Positions 14,901 to 23,828 of a stretch of 45,399 nt of DNA are shown in pieces (position 1 is the stretch's first letter; every line of letters begins with the position of its first letter). Made by a program: the position numbers and the translations under genes. The stretch lies in IMG/VR virus record IMGVR_UViG_3300033148_003863, positions 1-45,399 of that record, one strand, 5' to 3'. A model generated the notes under the pieces. The model was not told where the DNA came from and did not search any database. It saw only the letters and a list, made by a program, of their open reading frames with translations. Origin of the DNA: a virus.

Positions 14901-17145
14901 AAAAACCTTCAGCCACCGTTTGCTTTTTCAGTGGTGCTTTTTGCTGTATACTTGTAGCAATCCTTTCTGCTGCATACTCATCAAAATTCTGAACATAACT
15001 AGAACTATCAGACCAGCCATCAACAAATTGTTGAACTGTCCTACCTTGTGCCCTAGGTAATTCTTTTTGCTGATGTATTGGACTACGCCAAACTTTAATG
15101 AAATCAGTTGCAGACATATCAGCTCTACCAACATCCATCAGATACCGTTCATACTCTCCATATACAGCTTCTTGTACATGTAATGGAGCATTATGTAACA
15201 TCATCCGAACAAGATCATGACCCAGTTCGTGAGCTGCCGTATTCAGTAATTGTTGACGGGTAAGGGCCATTTTTTCCGGCATTACCCACCCCACTTCATA
15301 ACCCTCAATAAAGGTAGGAAAATTAATATCAATAACATAAGTTTTAGCTCCTAATTGATAAGTTCGTCCCCATTCACCTGCCCATTCTGACCCCCTCTGA
15401 TTGAAAGCATTAATAGGACTTCCATCCCCCAGGATTACTCGTGTCCCCTTCGGTACAAAACGGTTTATCCAAGGTTTCAAAGCCTTTATAGTTTGTGCTT
15501 GTGCTGCTCGTATTGCAGGGATTCTTTCTGCTGCCCGTTTCCGAATCATTTTTCTTGTAGCCGGTCTATCAATTTTTCCATCTTCATCCCTAATATATTC
15601 ATCTATATCAATTTCTTCCGCTGTCATTAGATAGAGTTCATTAGTAATCAACTCTTCATCCGTTTGAAAATAATGAAAAAAGTTTCGTGTCGGGTCAGCT
15701 TTAAAATCAATTGTCCTTCCTTTTTCCCGCCCAAGGTTTAATTTTGCTTGAGCATGATCGTCAGAATATCCTGCATTTTGAACAATACTACGACGGCCTG
15801 AAGCCGGTAGTGGCATTTTAAAATTATCCCTCTGTACCGCTAAAGGTTTATGTACTGACTGTGGTGGATACTGTTTTGCAAGTTCTCTAAACCGTTCATT
15901 GATAGCGTTAATCCGTTCTTGTACTTCAAAGTATTCAGACGGAACCGGTGTATATACTCCTTCCAGTGTAGGCCCGACGAACCCCATTTCCTTTTCAGTC
16001 CGTACTATCTCCTCCCCTTCAGGAACAATTCCCGGTTTCACTCGTTGTTTAATTTCATCTTCCGCAGCATACTCTTCCTGTAATCGTCCGAGTTCCTTTT
16101 TAATTTTAGCGTCTAGTGTCAGTCCCAGTTTATCCCCTACCTTCTGTCCCAGTTTAACTGTTCCTGCTGTCAAACCGAGAGTAAAAGGGAGTTGCACTAA
16201 CATCTGCCCAAAGCGATTAGTGAAGGTTTCAAGGTCTAACGTTTCATCTGTAGCTAAAACATCTAGTGCATACTGCAAGGATTCCGTTATTGATTCCTGT
16301 CCTACTTCCCGTAGCGCAAACTGTCCCAGTTCTTTAACCCACTTATCTCCCCATTTACCGTACAGTATCTTCATCGGAGTTTTTTCGCCAACAACTTCCG
16401 CTAATCCATATAGTGAACCGAGACTGAGTGCAGCCGGTTTTGAATACCCTTCTTCCTCCCGCATCCTTCGAGCTTCCTGTCCACCTACCGTAATTGCCAT
16501 TGTTCCTAGTACTCCCGGAACACCAGCAATAGGATGGGTAGCTAAGGCCGGTAACATATACCCAAAACTTTCTGCACCACCAACCATAGCCCGCAGCGGA
16601 TTAAACGGTGAAAGCTCTTTCAATTCATCTGGAAGTTCCGTTAGTTCCTCTCCCGTTTCCGTCACCGTTTCTGCCGCTGTTCCGAGAGCTGTTTCTCTTT
16701 TTTCGTAAGCACTATAGTCCCCGAAACCGAGGGCGATAAAGTCAAGTGTTTGATCCAGATAATCTAGACCGGCACCTGCAGCTTTAATTGCACCACCAGG
16801 GATTCCCTTTACCGTCGCCTTTAAACTTGCTCCCAGGTTCTCTGGAGTTATCGTGGCTCCTGCTTCCGCCAGTCCTGTAAGGTGAAGGGCAGTACCCGTT
16901 ACCATCTTTAAAAATTCTGTTGTATGCTTTTCCGTTAGTGTCGGTTCATCCGTATCATCTTCCGGGGGAAGTTCTTGTAACTGAAAACTTTCAGTACCGA
17001 GTGTCGGCTGCGGAATTTCTTCCTGTTTCACCGTTAGACCGGTGGCTTCAGGTAATTCCTGAAAACCAAAACTGTCAGGTGCAACAGCCTGTATTGCCGG
17101 TACAACTTCTTCTTCCTCATCCAGTTCAATAAAACCTAGTGCCAT
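11965..17145 (-). CDS. Giant ejection/internal virion protein with zincin and PLxRFG motifs (1726 aa)
   Basis: The last and largest leftward gene. The N-terminus is acidic and disordered. A hydrophobic, glycine/alanine-rich stretch follows at about 185-225. AAHELGHDLVRMM at about 638-650 is a zinc-peptidase-like HExxH. DYFPLSRFGEYTV at about 1006-1018 is the PLxRFG motif of very large phage virion proteins. A second hydrophobic stretch (WWRFMLMMLVLGGLSGLPF, about 1408-1426) could insert into a membrane. Position and size fit the role of T7 gp16-like ejection proteins that enter the host envelope with the DNA; the zincin might open peptidoglycan or cut a host protein (inference). GAAGGGG precedes the start. 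Confidence 0.75.
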   Translation of the reverse strand: MALGFIELDEEEEVVPAIQAVAPDSFGFQELPEATGLTVKQEEIPQPTLGTESFQLQELPPEDDTDEPTLTEKHTTEFLKMVTGTALHLTGLAEAGATITPENLGASLKATVKGIPGGAIKAAGAGLDYLDQTLDFIALGFGDYSAYEKRETALGTAAETVTETGEELTELPDELKELSPFNPLRAMVGGAESFGYMLPALATHPIAGVPGVLGTMAITVGGQEARRMREEEGYSKPAALSLGSLYGLAEVVGEKTPMKILYGKWGDKWVKELGQFALREVGQESITESLQYALDVLATDETLDLETFTNRFGQMLVQLPFTLGLTAGTVKLGQKVGDKLGLTLDAKIKKELGRLQEEYAAEDEIKQRVKPGIVPEGEEIVRTEKEMGFVGPTLEGVYTPVPSEYFEVQERINAINERFRELAKQYPPQSVHKPLAVQRDNFKMPLPASGRRSIVQNAGYSDDHAQAKLNLGREKGRTIDFKADPTRNFFHYFQTDEELITNELYLMTAEEIDIDEYIRDEDGKIDRPATRKMIRKRAAERIPAIRAAQAQTIKALKPWINRFVPKGTRVILGDGSPINAFNQRGSEWAGEWGRTYQLGAKTYVIDINFPTFIEGYEVGWVMPEKMALTRQQLLNTAAHELGHDLVRMMLHNAPLHVQEAVYGEYERYLMDVGRADMSATDFIKVWRSPIHQQKELPRAQGRTVQQFVDGWSDSSSYVQNFDEYAAERIATSIQQKAPLKKQTVAEGFWAKVAEAFEALYNDWVKPAQTAETIDMFVEQAAGQKELSTIREQAAQSLSVADAEVQREFAVNTKKAIAAAVKEATGAPPVPPTEGVEDSEDGMPSDKKIKETVDTYNKGVRIGLTLTQLAKLNPHIQKLQQYVEQVRQWFNTKNAWTLRADETLKQWQQLSAKEAELLSQFLLERTTQSDTLERKLTTDEFLELAEKFKLTDDMVTLVDQIETDMLASLEAMERLALRKVEETYADNPVALEAQKQRVLTEYEELKNRDYFPLSRFGEYTVTVRADKATQIDGKQIKAGEVFHFETFETSKEAKKAWKEIKKKWGKHYTVATGKVTEDNMSFNGMPPQLVRMVKQVLGEDPTAVSQFDQLLYKISPSRSFAKNLLNRKGTAGFSMDAMRGYAMYFSRFSGHIARVEHAEQMQDTVDSIREDAQQIQNEGGDSTKRTQIQEHLARHYEYIMNPGNEFANLRAIGFIFYLGFSVKSAAVNLTQVPLVAYPHLAAQFGDAAAVAELTKAMKGTYQMFRHPEILEPELQEALSRLTVDGIIDQSAATELAAVSEGSTLQRYVAGTVLGSAKGASAVRQSSFYAAYLFQTAEKVNRRIVAIAAFRLARKQGMSPNAAYLKARDAVESTQYEYAIWNRAEFMRGKKSVVFLFWQYMQNTAFFAFGGDPGWWRFMLMMLVLGGLSGLPFAEDLMNLANFALRKWGHLAGWNNPTADVRTHMKGFVKDLNVNPDLIMHGLSRNTFAIPQLTAAKDPAAWQGFDLSGSLSMGRLIPGTEGLATYGATQDFQQAFQSISTDWGGAFISIPLSLMQASADNHPDGFKRWERALPIAVRNAAKAYRYAQQEGDVSRTGAVPVKFDVNNTMHRAELIGQSMGFTPTRLSMEKDIRWNQKQAAQYWETRRRLIMQNYDWSVAHGDKDSVKAARKAWMKFNSQVPKIIGGITGKDMVRSRKARVKARAKEEARLPKQRRYGQLYEEIRELNE

Positions 17146-17147
17146 TA

Positions 17148-18266
17148 TTAAACCCCTTCACGCGTCCAACGACCGCCTACATACTTAAACACAGCATCAG
17201 ATTCAGGGTCTTTTATTCGAGCACCTTCCGTTACCGGATTACCAGCTGTTGCCCGTGACTGCTCATACTGTTGCAATTTCTGCATCATCTGTGCATCTTC
17301 CCCAGTCGTAGTCGGTGCTTCCGTTTTAAACAACGTATCAGCAGATTTCTGTACTCCCGTAATAAGTTCATTACGTTCTGTTTCACTAAGACCTTTACCA
17401 AGTGCGGCAACGTTTTCCAGTTGTTTCGCCACCGCATTAGCTACCCACGCTTCCCGTGTTTCCTGCGCTTTCGGTTCAGGTAAGTTACGGGCAAAAAGGA
17501 ACGCTTCGGCTTTACCTTCTTCCGTATCAGGAAACTGTCCTGTTGTAATTAAATGTTCAGCTACCGTCTGATGTAACTGCTGTTTCGCCCCAGGTTTAGC
17601 CGTCTTAGCTGTCTTATAATATTTCACTTTAGCTGCAGTCAATTCCCGTTCACCTTTAGCTGCTGCTGCTTCCCGCCCACCTTTTTCCGTTTTCAGTCGT
17701 AACAATTCCTTCCGTTCTTTTGCTGCAGTTGTCCGTGCTTGCCCAGCTTTATAAGCTTCCATCGTGCCCGTTAAGGCTTGCCCTAATTGTCCTGCGGTAG
17801 TTTGTCCTGGCTGTTTCGGTTGCAGCATCTGTGCCCCAAAACGCAGTAGCATCTCCGTTCCTTCTGGCGTATTCAACTGTTCTAAAACAGAAGCCCAACC
17901 GGTAGTACGTTCACCCAGTTCTTCCGGTGTTTTCGGAGGCCCTTGCACTACTTCAGGTTCTGCTTCCGCTGCTGGTTTCTGCTCCTGTCCCGGTACTTGT
18001 AACTGTAAACCGGGCATATTAGCTAATTTATCAATCCACTCTTGCCCCGGATTCCCCATCATTTGTGCTAACTGTGCAGCCATAGCATTTCGTTGCTGTG
18101 GGTCAGCTAATTTCTGCTGCACTCGTGTTGGGTCAAGATTACCTATTGGTAACTCTTGCGCTAATGGATCAACTGTACCCGGCATAAAGGTTTGTGCTGT
18201 AAAGGGAGGAATTTGTACCTCTGGTTCAGGTAACTCAAAAGGTACTCCCGGTATATATTGTGGCAT
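17148..18266 (-). CDS. Probable internal virion protein (372 aa)
   Basis: The N-terminal 90 residues are rich in proline and glutamine. A long alanine/lysine-rich helical region (about 165-225) is predicted coiled coil, and the C-terminus is compact (FKYVGGRWTREGV). No enzyme motif. It lies between two other large Q/A-rich proteins just before the giant protein, the place where T7-like phages encode gp14/gp15-type internal proteins. Role inferred from position and composition. Confidence 0.6.
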   Translation of the reverse strand: MPQYIPGVPFELPEPEVQIPPFTAQTFMPGTVDPLAQELPIGNLDPTRVQQKLADPQQRNAMAAQLAQMMGNPGQEWIDKLANMPGLQLQVPGQEQKPAAEAEPEVVQGPPKTPEELGERTTGWASVLEQLNTPEGTEMLLRFGAQMLQPKQPGQTTAGQLGQALTGTMEAYKAGQARTTAAKERKELLRLKTEKGGREAAAAKGERELTAAKVKYYKTAKTAKPGAKQQLHQTVAEHLITTGQFPDTEEGKAEAFLFARNLPEPKAQETREAWVANAVAKQLENVAALGKGLSETERNELITGVQKSADTLFKTEAPTTTGEDAQMMQKLQQYEQSRATAGNPVTEGARIKDPESDAVFKYVGGRWTREGV

Positions 18267-18279
18267 AATTATCTCCTCA

Positions 18280-19254
18280 TTAACTCATTAATAGACCAAG
18301 AATACCGCCAGCAATTGCGCCAACAGGACCTGCAACTGCACCTTGAGTCATGCCGGCAAGTGCGTAACCTGTAGCTGCTCCACCAACAGCACTACTAATA
18401 GGACTAGTACCTCCGGTTGCTTGTGTAGTCATTCCGGTAGATGTTTGCCCAAGACCTGGAATAATACCACTAAGTATTCCTGCATACTGTTCTAGCCCGG
18501 CACCCGGTGCAGCTTGTTCTGCTTGGTACCGTGCTACAAGATCTTGTATCGTTTCCTGTTGATAACCTCTCTGCGTTTGCCCTACCTGACTCAATAACTG
18601 TGAAGGTATCAATTGCTGTCGCTGTACAAGTGGTGATAATTCTGCTCCTGTTTGTAGTGCTCCTGTACCTTGTTGCCACAACTGTCCCGCTAACTGTCCC
18701 GTTTGCGCTAATACATTTGCTTCATAATCGGAAAGTGCCCCACGTTCCAGTACTCCCTGTCGCGCTCCACCAAACTGGCCAGCACTGACTGCACCACGAC
18801 TGATCTGTGGCAGTATCTGTGACGTTAACTGTGACGTAAGCGGATCAATAATCCCTTGCATCATCTGTTCAAAATAAGGGTTAGCTGTTGGGTCAGCTCG
18901 AGCAAACAGATCCCGCTGTGCCTGTGCTGTCTGTTGCGCTGTCTGTTGCGCCTGCGGGATAACACCGGTCTCAATTTGTTGCAGAGCCTGTGTCTGTTGT
19001 GGTGTAACTGGCGCTAGTGTCTGTCCTGGATACGGTTGAGCAGGGCCGGCCTGAAACTGTCTCTGAGCCTCACCCAGTACCTGTTGCATATAAGGAACAG
19101 CAAATTGAGGCGGTTGCACGGTCGTTGTCGTTGCTGTCGGACTTCCGCCATTACCACCACCCGCCTTACTTACTTCCCCTTCATACTCATACCAATCATC
19201 TTCCAGTACATCACCAGTCATAAAATCATAAACTGTACGTGTATGTATTTTCAT
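18280..19254 (-). CDS. Q/A/G-rich internal virion protein with hydrophobic C-terminus (324 aa)
   Basis: After 50 polar residues the protein is rich in glutamine and alanine (many QAQ and TAQQ segments, about 65-125). It contains 'GQFGGARQGVLERGAL', seen in podophage internal proteins, and ends in a glycine-rich hydrophobic tail (about 295-324) that could span a membrane. This matches the gp14-type ejection protein that forms a pore in the outer membrane; the assignment rests on composition and order. Confidence 0.6.
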   Translation of the reverse strand: MKIHTRTVYDFMTGDVLEDDWYEYEGEVSKAGGGNGGSPTATTTTVQPPQFAVPYMQQVLGEAQRQFQAGPAQPYPGQTLAPVTPQQTQALQQIETGVIPQAQQTAQQTAQAQRDLFARADPTANPYFEQMMQGIIDPLTSQLTSQILPQISRGAVSAGQFGGARQGVLERGALSDYEANVLAQTGQLAGQLWQQGTGALQTGAELSPLVQRQQLIPSQLLSQVGQTQRGYQQETIQDLVARYQAEQAAPGAGLEQYAGILSGIIPGLGQTSTGMTTQATGGTSPISSAVGGAATGYALAGMTQGAVAGPVGAIAGGILGLLMS

Positions 19255-19262
19255 ATTATCCT

Positions 19263-19700
19263 CTAATGGATCTCATTAACGGGAATTCGTAAAGGTTTAC
19301 TATAGATTTGATAAGTAAAATCATAGCCATGCGCTATTGCTCTTGTAGTAAACCCAGGACGTGCATAAGCTCTAACGAGATCAGCACCTTCTTCATACAT
19401 CCACTTTTCAATAAGATCAAAAACATGATCCCAGTTATCCAAATTTTCTCCCGCAATCAGCACCATATGCCCTACAGTTTTCTGTGGAAAAGTAATAAAT
19501 TCAGTCACAACAATCCCTTGTAAATCTGTATCTGCAGCTATCCATAATTGCATTTTACCGTACATTAACAGTTTATGAATATCTTGAACGAGGTACTCTC
19601 CTTCAGCGTATTCCAAAGCTTGTTCAATAAGCGGAGCTACCTGTTCCCACAGTAAAGGAATGTTAGCAATCTCAACACCAGATATATCATATTTTTCCAT
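19263..19700 (-). CDS. GNAT-like acetyltransferase fold protein (145 aa)
   Basis: Pattern of strands and helices resembling the GNAT-like proteins encoded between tail and internal virion genes in many podophages: QLWIAADTDLQGIVVTEFI (about 50-68) followed by a strand and the helix GADLVRAYARPGFTTRAI (about 110-127). The canonical acetyl-CoA loop (Q/RxxGxG/A) is not clear, so catalysis is uncertain. It shares its start region with the stop of the upstream gene. Confidence 0.55.
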   Translation of the reverse strand: MEKYDISGVEIANIPLLWEQVAPLIEQALEYAEGEYLVQDIHKLLMYGKMQLWIAADTDLQGIVVTEFITFPQKTVGHMVLIAGENLDNWDHVFDLIEKWMYEEGADLVRAYARPGFTTRAIAHGYDFTYQIYSKPLRIPVNEIH

Positions 19701-20437
19701 TAATGATGATGCACCTCTAGATAACCCTGATCTAAATACATTAGATTACCAGCATTAGCTGTATCCCATTGGGCTGTTACCTCTAGCACTAAAGTTCCGG
19801 TTGTGTCTACAGTGTGAACAGTAGTATCCGCTGACCCATAAATAACACCATTATCTTGTATAAAAATATAATCTATAACAGTTCCTGTAGCCCCTTCAGA
19901 ACGTGTTGTCATAGTCATTTCAGCCATCCACGCTTCATCAGTGGCCGCTTTAGCCGCTTTTACAATTGTATGTAAAGTTGAACCCCCAAGCTTAAAACGT
20001 AGTGTCCAGTATCGGGAAGCACTAGCAGCTGAATATACTCCCGATAGAAAAAACTTAGTAATGTCTCCTGTATGAAGAAAATTAGCTGGTAATGTATGAC
20101 TGTATATTGTAACTTCATTAGTGGTTCCATCAGCAGCTGCACTATTCCTTGCGACAACAACACCAGCAGTTATATCAAACAAAGGGTGCCATTCATCATC
20201 AGTTTCCTTATAAATATAAGGTCCGGAACCGTGACCAGGATCCCACTCAGTTCCATCAGCTACAACAATCATTCCTTCTACAAGCCTTTCCGGTTCTGCT
20301 GTTCGTACTTCCCGATTCCCTTCAATGATAGCATCAGTTGCTGCTTGCACTTTCCGGAATTCATCTTCCAGTGCCCGAACAAGATCAGGAATCTCTGTCG
20401 GTAACGGTGACGGGCTAAAGCGGCTAGTAGAAGCCAT
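19700..20437 (-). CDS. Virion structural protein, probably tail-associated (245 aa)
   Basis: A helical N-terminus (PDLVRALEDEFRKVQAATDAI, about 17-37) resembles small virion-attachment helices. It is followed by 'LVEGMIVVADGTEWDPGHGSGPYIY' and a beta-rich jelly-roll-like body ending LEVHHH. Probably a tail fibre, tail-tip or decoration protein. One-base overlaps on both sides place it in the same operon as the tail nozzle. Confidence 0.6.
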   Translation of the reverse strand: MASTSRFSPSPLPTEIPDLVRALEDEFRKVQAATDAIIEGNREVRTAEPERLVEGMIVVADGTEWDPGHGSGPYIYKETDDEWHPLFDITAGVVVARNSAAADGTTNEVTIYSHTLPANFLHTGDITKFFLSGVYSAASASRYWTLRFKLGGSTLHTIVKAAKAATDEAWMAEMTMTTRSEGATGTVIDYIFIQDNGVIYGSADTTVHTVDTTGTLVLEVTAQWDTANAGNLMYLDQGYLEVHHH

Positions 20438-22377
20438 TAGAATTTACCTACCACATCAAGATCAAGATCATAACTCTGTATCTCCCACATTTTATTTTCT
20501 GTAGACTCAAAACGAACACAAACAAAACGGGTTGTAACAGCACAATCAATTTTAAGGTCAGTACTCGGATCAAAAGAGTAAGGACTTCCCCAAGCAATAC
20601 TTCCATTAATTTCCATTTGACTTCCAATATATACTGTCAGTGTTGTTCCAGTATCTGCTGTTACCTTCGGATAAAGGGCACGAATAAACTTTACTTTTCC
20701 AAGGTCAACTATAGGTTTTCCGAAACGATCTACACCCGCTACCGGAAGTCCAATACGTTCAGCATAAGCTCGATAATTAACCCCATCATATTGGTTCCCA
20801 GTATTCATTTCATAAAAAGTTTTTGATCCTCCAGGCATACCGCCAACGAGACTATCACTTGCTGGCTGATAAGTTCGAGTATCGAAAGCACCAGAGTCAC
20901 TATCGAAAGATACTTTTATTGAACAGTGAACATTATCAATATCACCATCGAAAGCACTAGAAGCTGCAAAATATAAATCAGTACTTCCTGAACAAGTTAT
21001 TGTTTCTTGATACGTTCCATCAGCAGATCGTGCTGTACCGGTTCCACCAGAACCTATGTACGGAGTAATTGTTCCAGCAACATAATTCACTACATCAAAG
21101 ATGATAGTATACTCTATCGCTAACGTTAGTGGAGCAACACTTGCCGTTAAATTTGAAGCTGTTCCCGCCGCATGTGTCGCAACCCCTGAACCAATAGTCC
21201 AACCTGTACCCTTACCCCAATTACTGTCTGCATCAAAAGTTCCGTTTATAGTAATATTTGTATTCTGTCCATCAAATGTTGTTGTTTCAGTAACTGATGG
21301 AATATTACCATTAGCGATATAAGCTATCCCCGGCAGTACCCGTTCTGTCCAAGTATTACTTTTCCAATTCCAAATCAAGGCGCGTGTCGGTAGTCCATCC
21401 GTTGATCCTGATTCTGTATAACAAATCCACATTTCATCACGAGCATAAAAAGGAACAACAAAAGTATTATCAATATAATCTGTATCCATTGTATTAAACA
21501 GCCGATCCCTATACCGATCAGTAATAACAGATTCAAACTGTTGTGTATTATGTACAATAACATCACCACGAGTTACTACAAAATGTTTACGCTGAAAAGA
21601 AGCAACACAACGGGCTGTTAGGATACCGAAACTATCAAACAGTTTACTAAAGGCCATAACAAACTCACCACCAACAAAACGCATAGCCCAGACGCTGTCT
21701 TCCTTATACAGTATATTATATTCCGCCAGCACTGCCTGATCAATTACGAAAGCTGTCGTTTCACTAAGAGAACTACTTCCGGCACTATTATTGGCAGCAG
21801 GAATCCAAGCTGCCGGTACTGCTCCTGGATCAGCCGCATCACTCCACCGAACTCGGGTAGGATAACGAACCCCATCTTCTTGCATATCAATAGCAACAAG
21901 AAAATTCTTATAGACTCCAACATTATTAGCATACCAACTAGGACTACTTGTAGGCCAATTTGTTAGGTTTTCAAAATCAGTTCCATCAAAATACTGAGGT
22001 ACATCAGTTAAATTGTAATGATTCAGTATCGGTACACCGCCCAAGACTCCCCCGTGCCAGAGAGGATACGTATCAGCACTGTAAGCACCACCTGTAGTTC
22101 TTGTTACATCAGTTGAAGCTAACCCTGTTGAACGATAGATAGCTGTTGCGTTAGCATAAAACCAAACTAGGTTAACAGCATCATCATAAGGCATAAGGAA
22201 ATAAGGGTCAATGGTGGGCGTGTCCATAACAGAAGTTTGCCCTTTCCCCCGTTCAAGAGCTTCATTACGGAAACGAACATTTTCACCAGAACTAAACGCA
22301 TTTAGTGGGAGTGCGTGGGCTGGTATATCCCGAATGATACCGCCGCGGCCTAGGTCTGTGATCGGAATAATTGGCAT
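20437..22377 (-). CDS. Tail nozzle-like / tail tubular protein B-type protein (646 aa)
   Basis: The start 'GGIIRDIPAHALPLNAFSSG' and 'ENVRFRNEALERGKG' is a signature of the large beta-rich tail proteins of podophages that close the short tail (gp12/TTPB-like or nozzle). The body repeats beta-propeller-like units (EYNILYKEDSVWAMRFVGG). A glycine/threonine-rich insert at about 355-440 (ITINGTFD...) looks like an added carbohydrate-binding module. It follows the adaptor protein, as expected for tail assembly. Confidence 0.7.
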   Translation of the reverse strand: MPIIPITDLGRGGIIRDIPAHALPLNAFSSGENVRFRNEALERGKGQTSVMDTPTIDPYFLMPYDDAVNLVWFYANATAIYRSTGLASTDVTRTTGGAYSADTYPLWHGGVLGGVPILNHYNLTDVPQYFDGTDFENLTNWPTSSPSWYANNVGVYKNFLVAIDMQEDGVRYPTRVRWSDAADPGAVPAAWIPAANNSAGSSSLSETTAFVIDQAVLAEYNILYKEDSVWAMRFVGGEFVMAFSKLFDSFGILTARCVASFQRKHFVVTRGDVIVHNTQQFESVITDRYRDRLFNTMDTDYIDNTFVVPFYARDEMWICYTESGSTDGLPTRALIWNWKSNTWTERVLPGIAYIANGNIPSVTETTTFDGQNTNITINGTFDADSNWGKGTGWTIGSGVATHAAGTASNLTASVAPLTLAIEYTIIFDVVNYVAGTITPYIGSGGTGTARSADGTYQETITCSGSTDLYFAASSAFDGDIDNVHCSIKVSFDSDSGAFDTRTYQPASDSLVGGMPGGSKTFYEMNTGNQYDGVNYRAYAERIGLPVAGVDRFGKPIVDLGKVKFIRALYPKVTADTGTTLTVYIGSQMEINGSIAWGSPYSFDPSTDLKIDCAVTTRFVCVRFESTENKMWEIQSYDLDLDVVGKF

Positions 22378-22658
22378 TACAGAAACCTTTGTAAATCCAC
22401 TAGGGTTAACGTATCATCAGCCATCATTGTTTGCGCTTCTGCTCTTGCCTTATTAGTAACACGGGTACGAAGAGCTTGAAAAACAATATTAGTAAACTTT
22501 CTACTATTATTATATTTTGCGTGTTCCACTAACTGTGTTCTGATCGCGGGAGTAAATGTACTCACAACCTGCGTAATATCAGACCAAGTAAGTTCTTCAT
22601 ACTGACGAGCTACAAGTCGCCGCTCAATTTGTTGTATAACTTCTGCTCTAGTTGCCAT
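22377..22658 (-). CDS. Small hypothetical protein between tail genes (93 aa)
   Basis: No family recognised. Predicted all-helical with charged segments (EVIQQIERRLVARQYEEL at the N-terminus). AGGAT lies about seven bases before the start. Its stop overlaps the start of the nozzle gene. Position suggests a tail-assembly or chaperone role. Confidence 0.6.
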   Translation of the reverse strand: MATRAEVIQQIERRLVARQYEELTWSDITQVVSTFTPAIRTQLVEHAKYNNSRKFTNIVFQALRTRVTNKARAEAQTMMADDTLTLVDLQRFL

Positions 22659-22669
22659 AATTTATCCTA

Positions 22670-22975
22670 TCACCAAGTAGCGATTGCTACCCGTTTCCAA
22701 GTATTAGTTGCAGTACAAACGTAAAAATAATCTGTATCATAGGCTATTTCTCCTGCCGTTCCTGAGGCTGAAGCACTAGCTGGAGCTGAAACAAGTATTG
22801 CTGCCGCATTCAATTCAGTATCCGTAAGGGTTATTGCTCCACTAATGTTAGGAAGAGTAGTCAGCAATACGTGTTTTAGTAATCGTAGATGATCATCACT
22901 TGTACTCCTATCTTCTGTCCCTGCAGGATACGCCTCATTTAACTCATCAATATAATCCGCTGCTTCAATTGCCAT
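22670..22975 (-). CDS. Short paralogue of the adjacent fibre-like protein (101 aa)
   Basis: The first 50 residues closely repeat those of the protein at 22986-23828: 'YIDELN', 'P-G-T-x-D-R-S', 'D-x-H-R-L', 'PNISGA-x-T' and 'DTELN' occur in the same order. The rest is alanine/serine-rich, ending in TNTWKRVAIATW, which looks like the C-terminal strand of a tail fibre or collar protein. Probably a duplicated virion-attachment domain carrying a minimal tip. Confidence 0.65.
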   Translation of the reverse strand: MAIEAADYIDELNEAYPAGTEDRSTSDDHLRLLKHVLLTTLPNISGAITLTDTELNAAAILVSAPASASASGTAGEIAYDTDYFYVCTATNTWKRVAIATW

Positions 22976-22985
22976 AATTTATACC

Positions 22986-23828
22986 TTACGTAAAGTAACC
23001 CGTTACACCCTGTACATATGCTGTTCCTGACCCACCTGTTCTAGCCGATTGTAGATTAACCATTACCCATGACCCAGCTGAACCTGATACGGTTAGTGTA
23101 CCTCCAGAAGCAATTGCATAGGAAGACCCTGTTGTACCTGATATAGTTGTTCCGTTAGCTGGCCCGGTTAATCTACAATCTGGTACAGCTGTTCCACCAT
23201 CTCCCTTTTGTATTGCTGCATAATTAAACGTACTAGCGTTTACTGGAATATATAAAGGAACAGAAACTCGAGTAGTCATTACATTTGATGTTGTAGAAAA
23301 TTCTACATTATTCATTTGGGTTTGTGCGACCCCAAGAAGACTCGACCAATCTAAGTCAGTTTCATCTATTTGACTTTGAACCGCAAGTGAACCTAAACCT
23401 AATGTGCTTCGCATTGCTGCTTCAGATGCATCAGCTATTAACGTTCGAGCAAGCGATGTGATCGCGTTTTCTGCCCAAGTATCAGTTCCTGTTGTATATA
23501 ATATTCTATCCCCAACAGTACCTAATGAGGCAATAGAAGCAAGTGTTGCATCATAAGCGTTAAAATCTGTTCCTACTTCAAGATCAAGTAAGGCTCGTAT
23601 TGCTGCATAATTTGCTGCTGCTAATATAGATACAACATTTGCAGTTACTCCATCAAGAGAATTTAATTCAGTATCACTTGCAGTCATTGCTCCACTGATA
23701 TTAGGGAACGATGCTAACAGTACCGCTTTAATTAAACGGTGGTGATTATCGGATTCCGACCGATCCGCCGTACCTTCCGGGTTTGCCTGATTCAGTTCAT
23801 CAATATATGTTGCACTTTCAATAGTCAT
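22986..23828 (-). CDS. Tail fibre/appendage-like structural protein (280 aa)
   Basis: The N-terminal domain (about 1-55) is shared with the gene just downstream, followed by a helical section with repeats (about 60-150: 'ILAAANYAAIRALLDLE', 'FNAYDATLASIASLG', 'TSLARTLIADASEAAMRSTLGLGSLA') typical of phage fibre shafts. A beta-rich end (GTTISGTTGSSYAIASGG) follows. A likely trimeric fibre or tail collar. The start overlaps the stop of the upstream gene, with GGGGAG as ribosome site. Confidence 0.65.
   Translation of the reverse strand: MTIESATYIDELNQANPEGTADRSESDNHHRLIKAVLLASFPNISGAMTASDTELNSLDGVTANVVSILAAANYAAIRALLDLEVGTDFNAYDATLASIASLGTVGDRILYTTGTDTWAENAITSLARTLIADASEAAMRSTLGLGSLAVQSQIDETDLDWSSLLGVAQTQMNNVEFSTTSNVMTTRVSVPLYIPVNASTFNYAAIQKGDGGTAVPDCRLTGPANGTTISGTTGSSYAIASGGTLTVSGSAGSWVMVNLQSARTGGSGTAYVQGVTGYFT

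Noticed and set aside
15899-16708. 269-codon plus-strand frame opposite the giant protein gene
   Set aside because: Serine-rich shadow of the coding strand, with no ribosome site or context. The same holds for the 201-codon frame at 31697-32302 and the 175-codon frame at 17764-18291.
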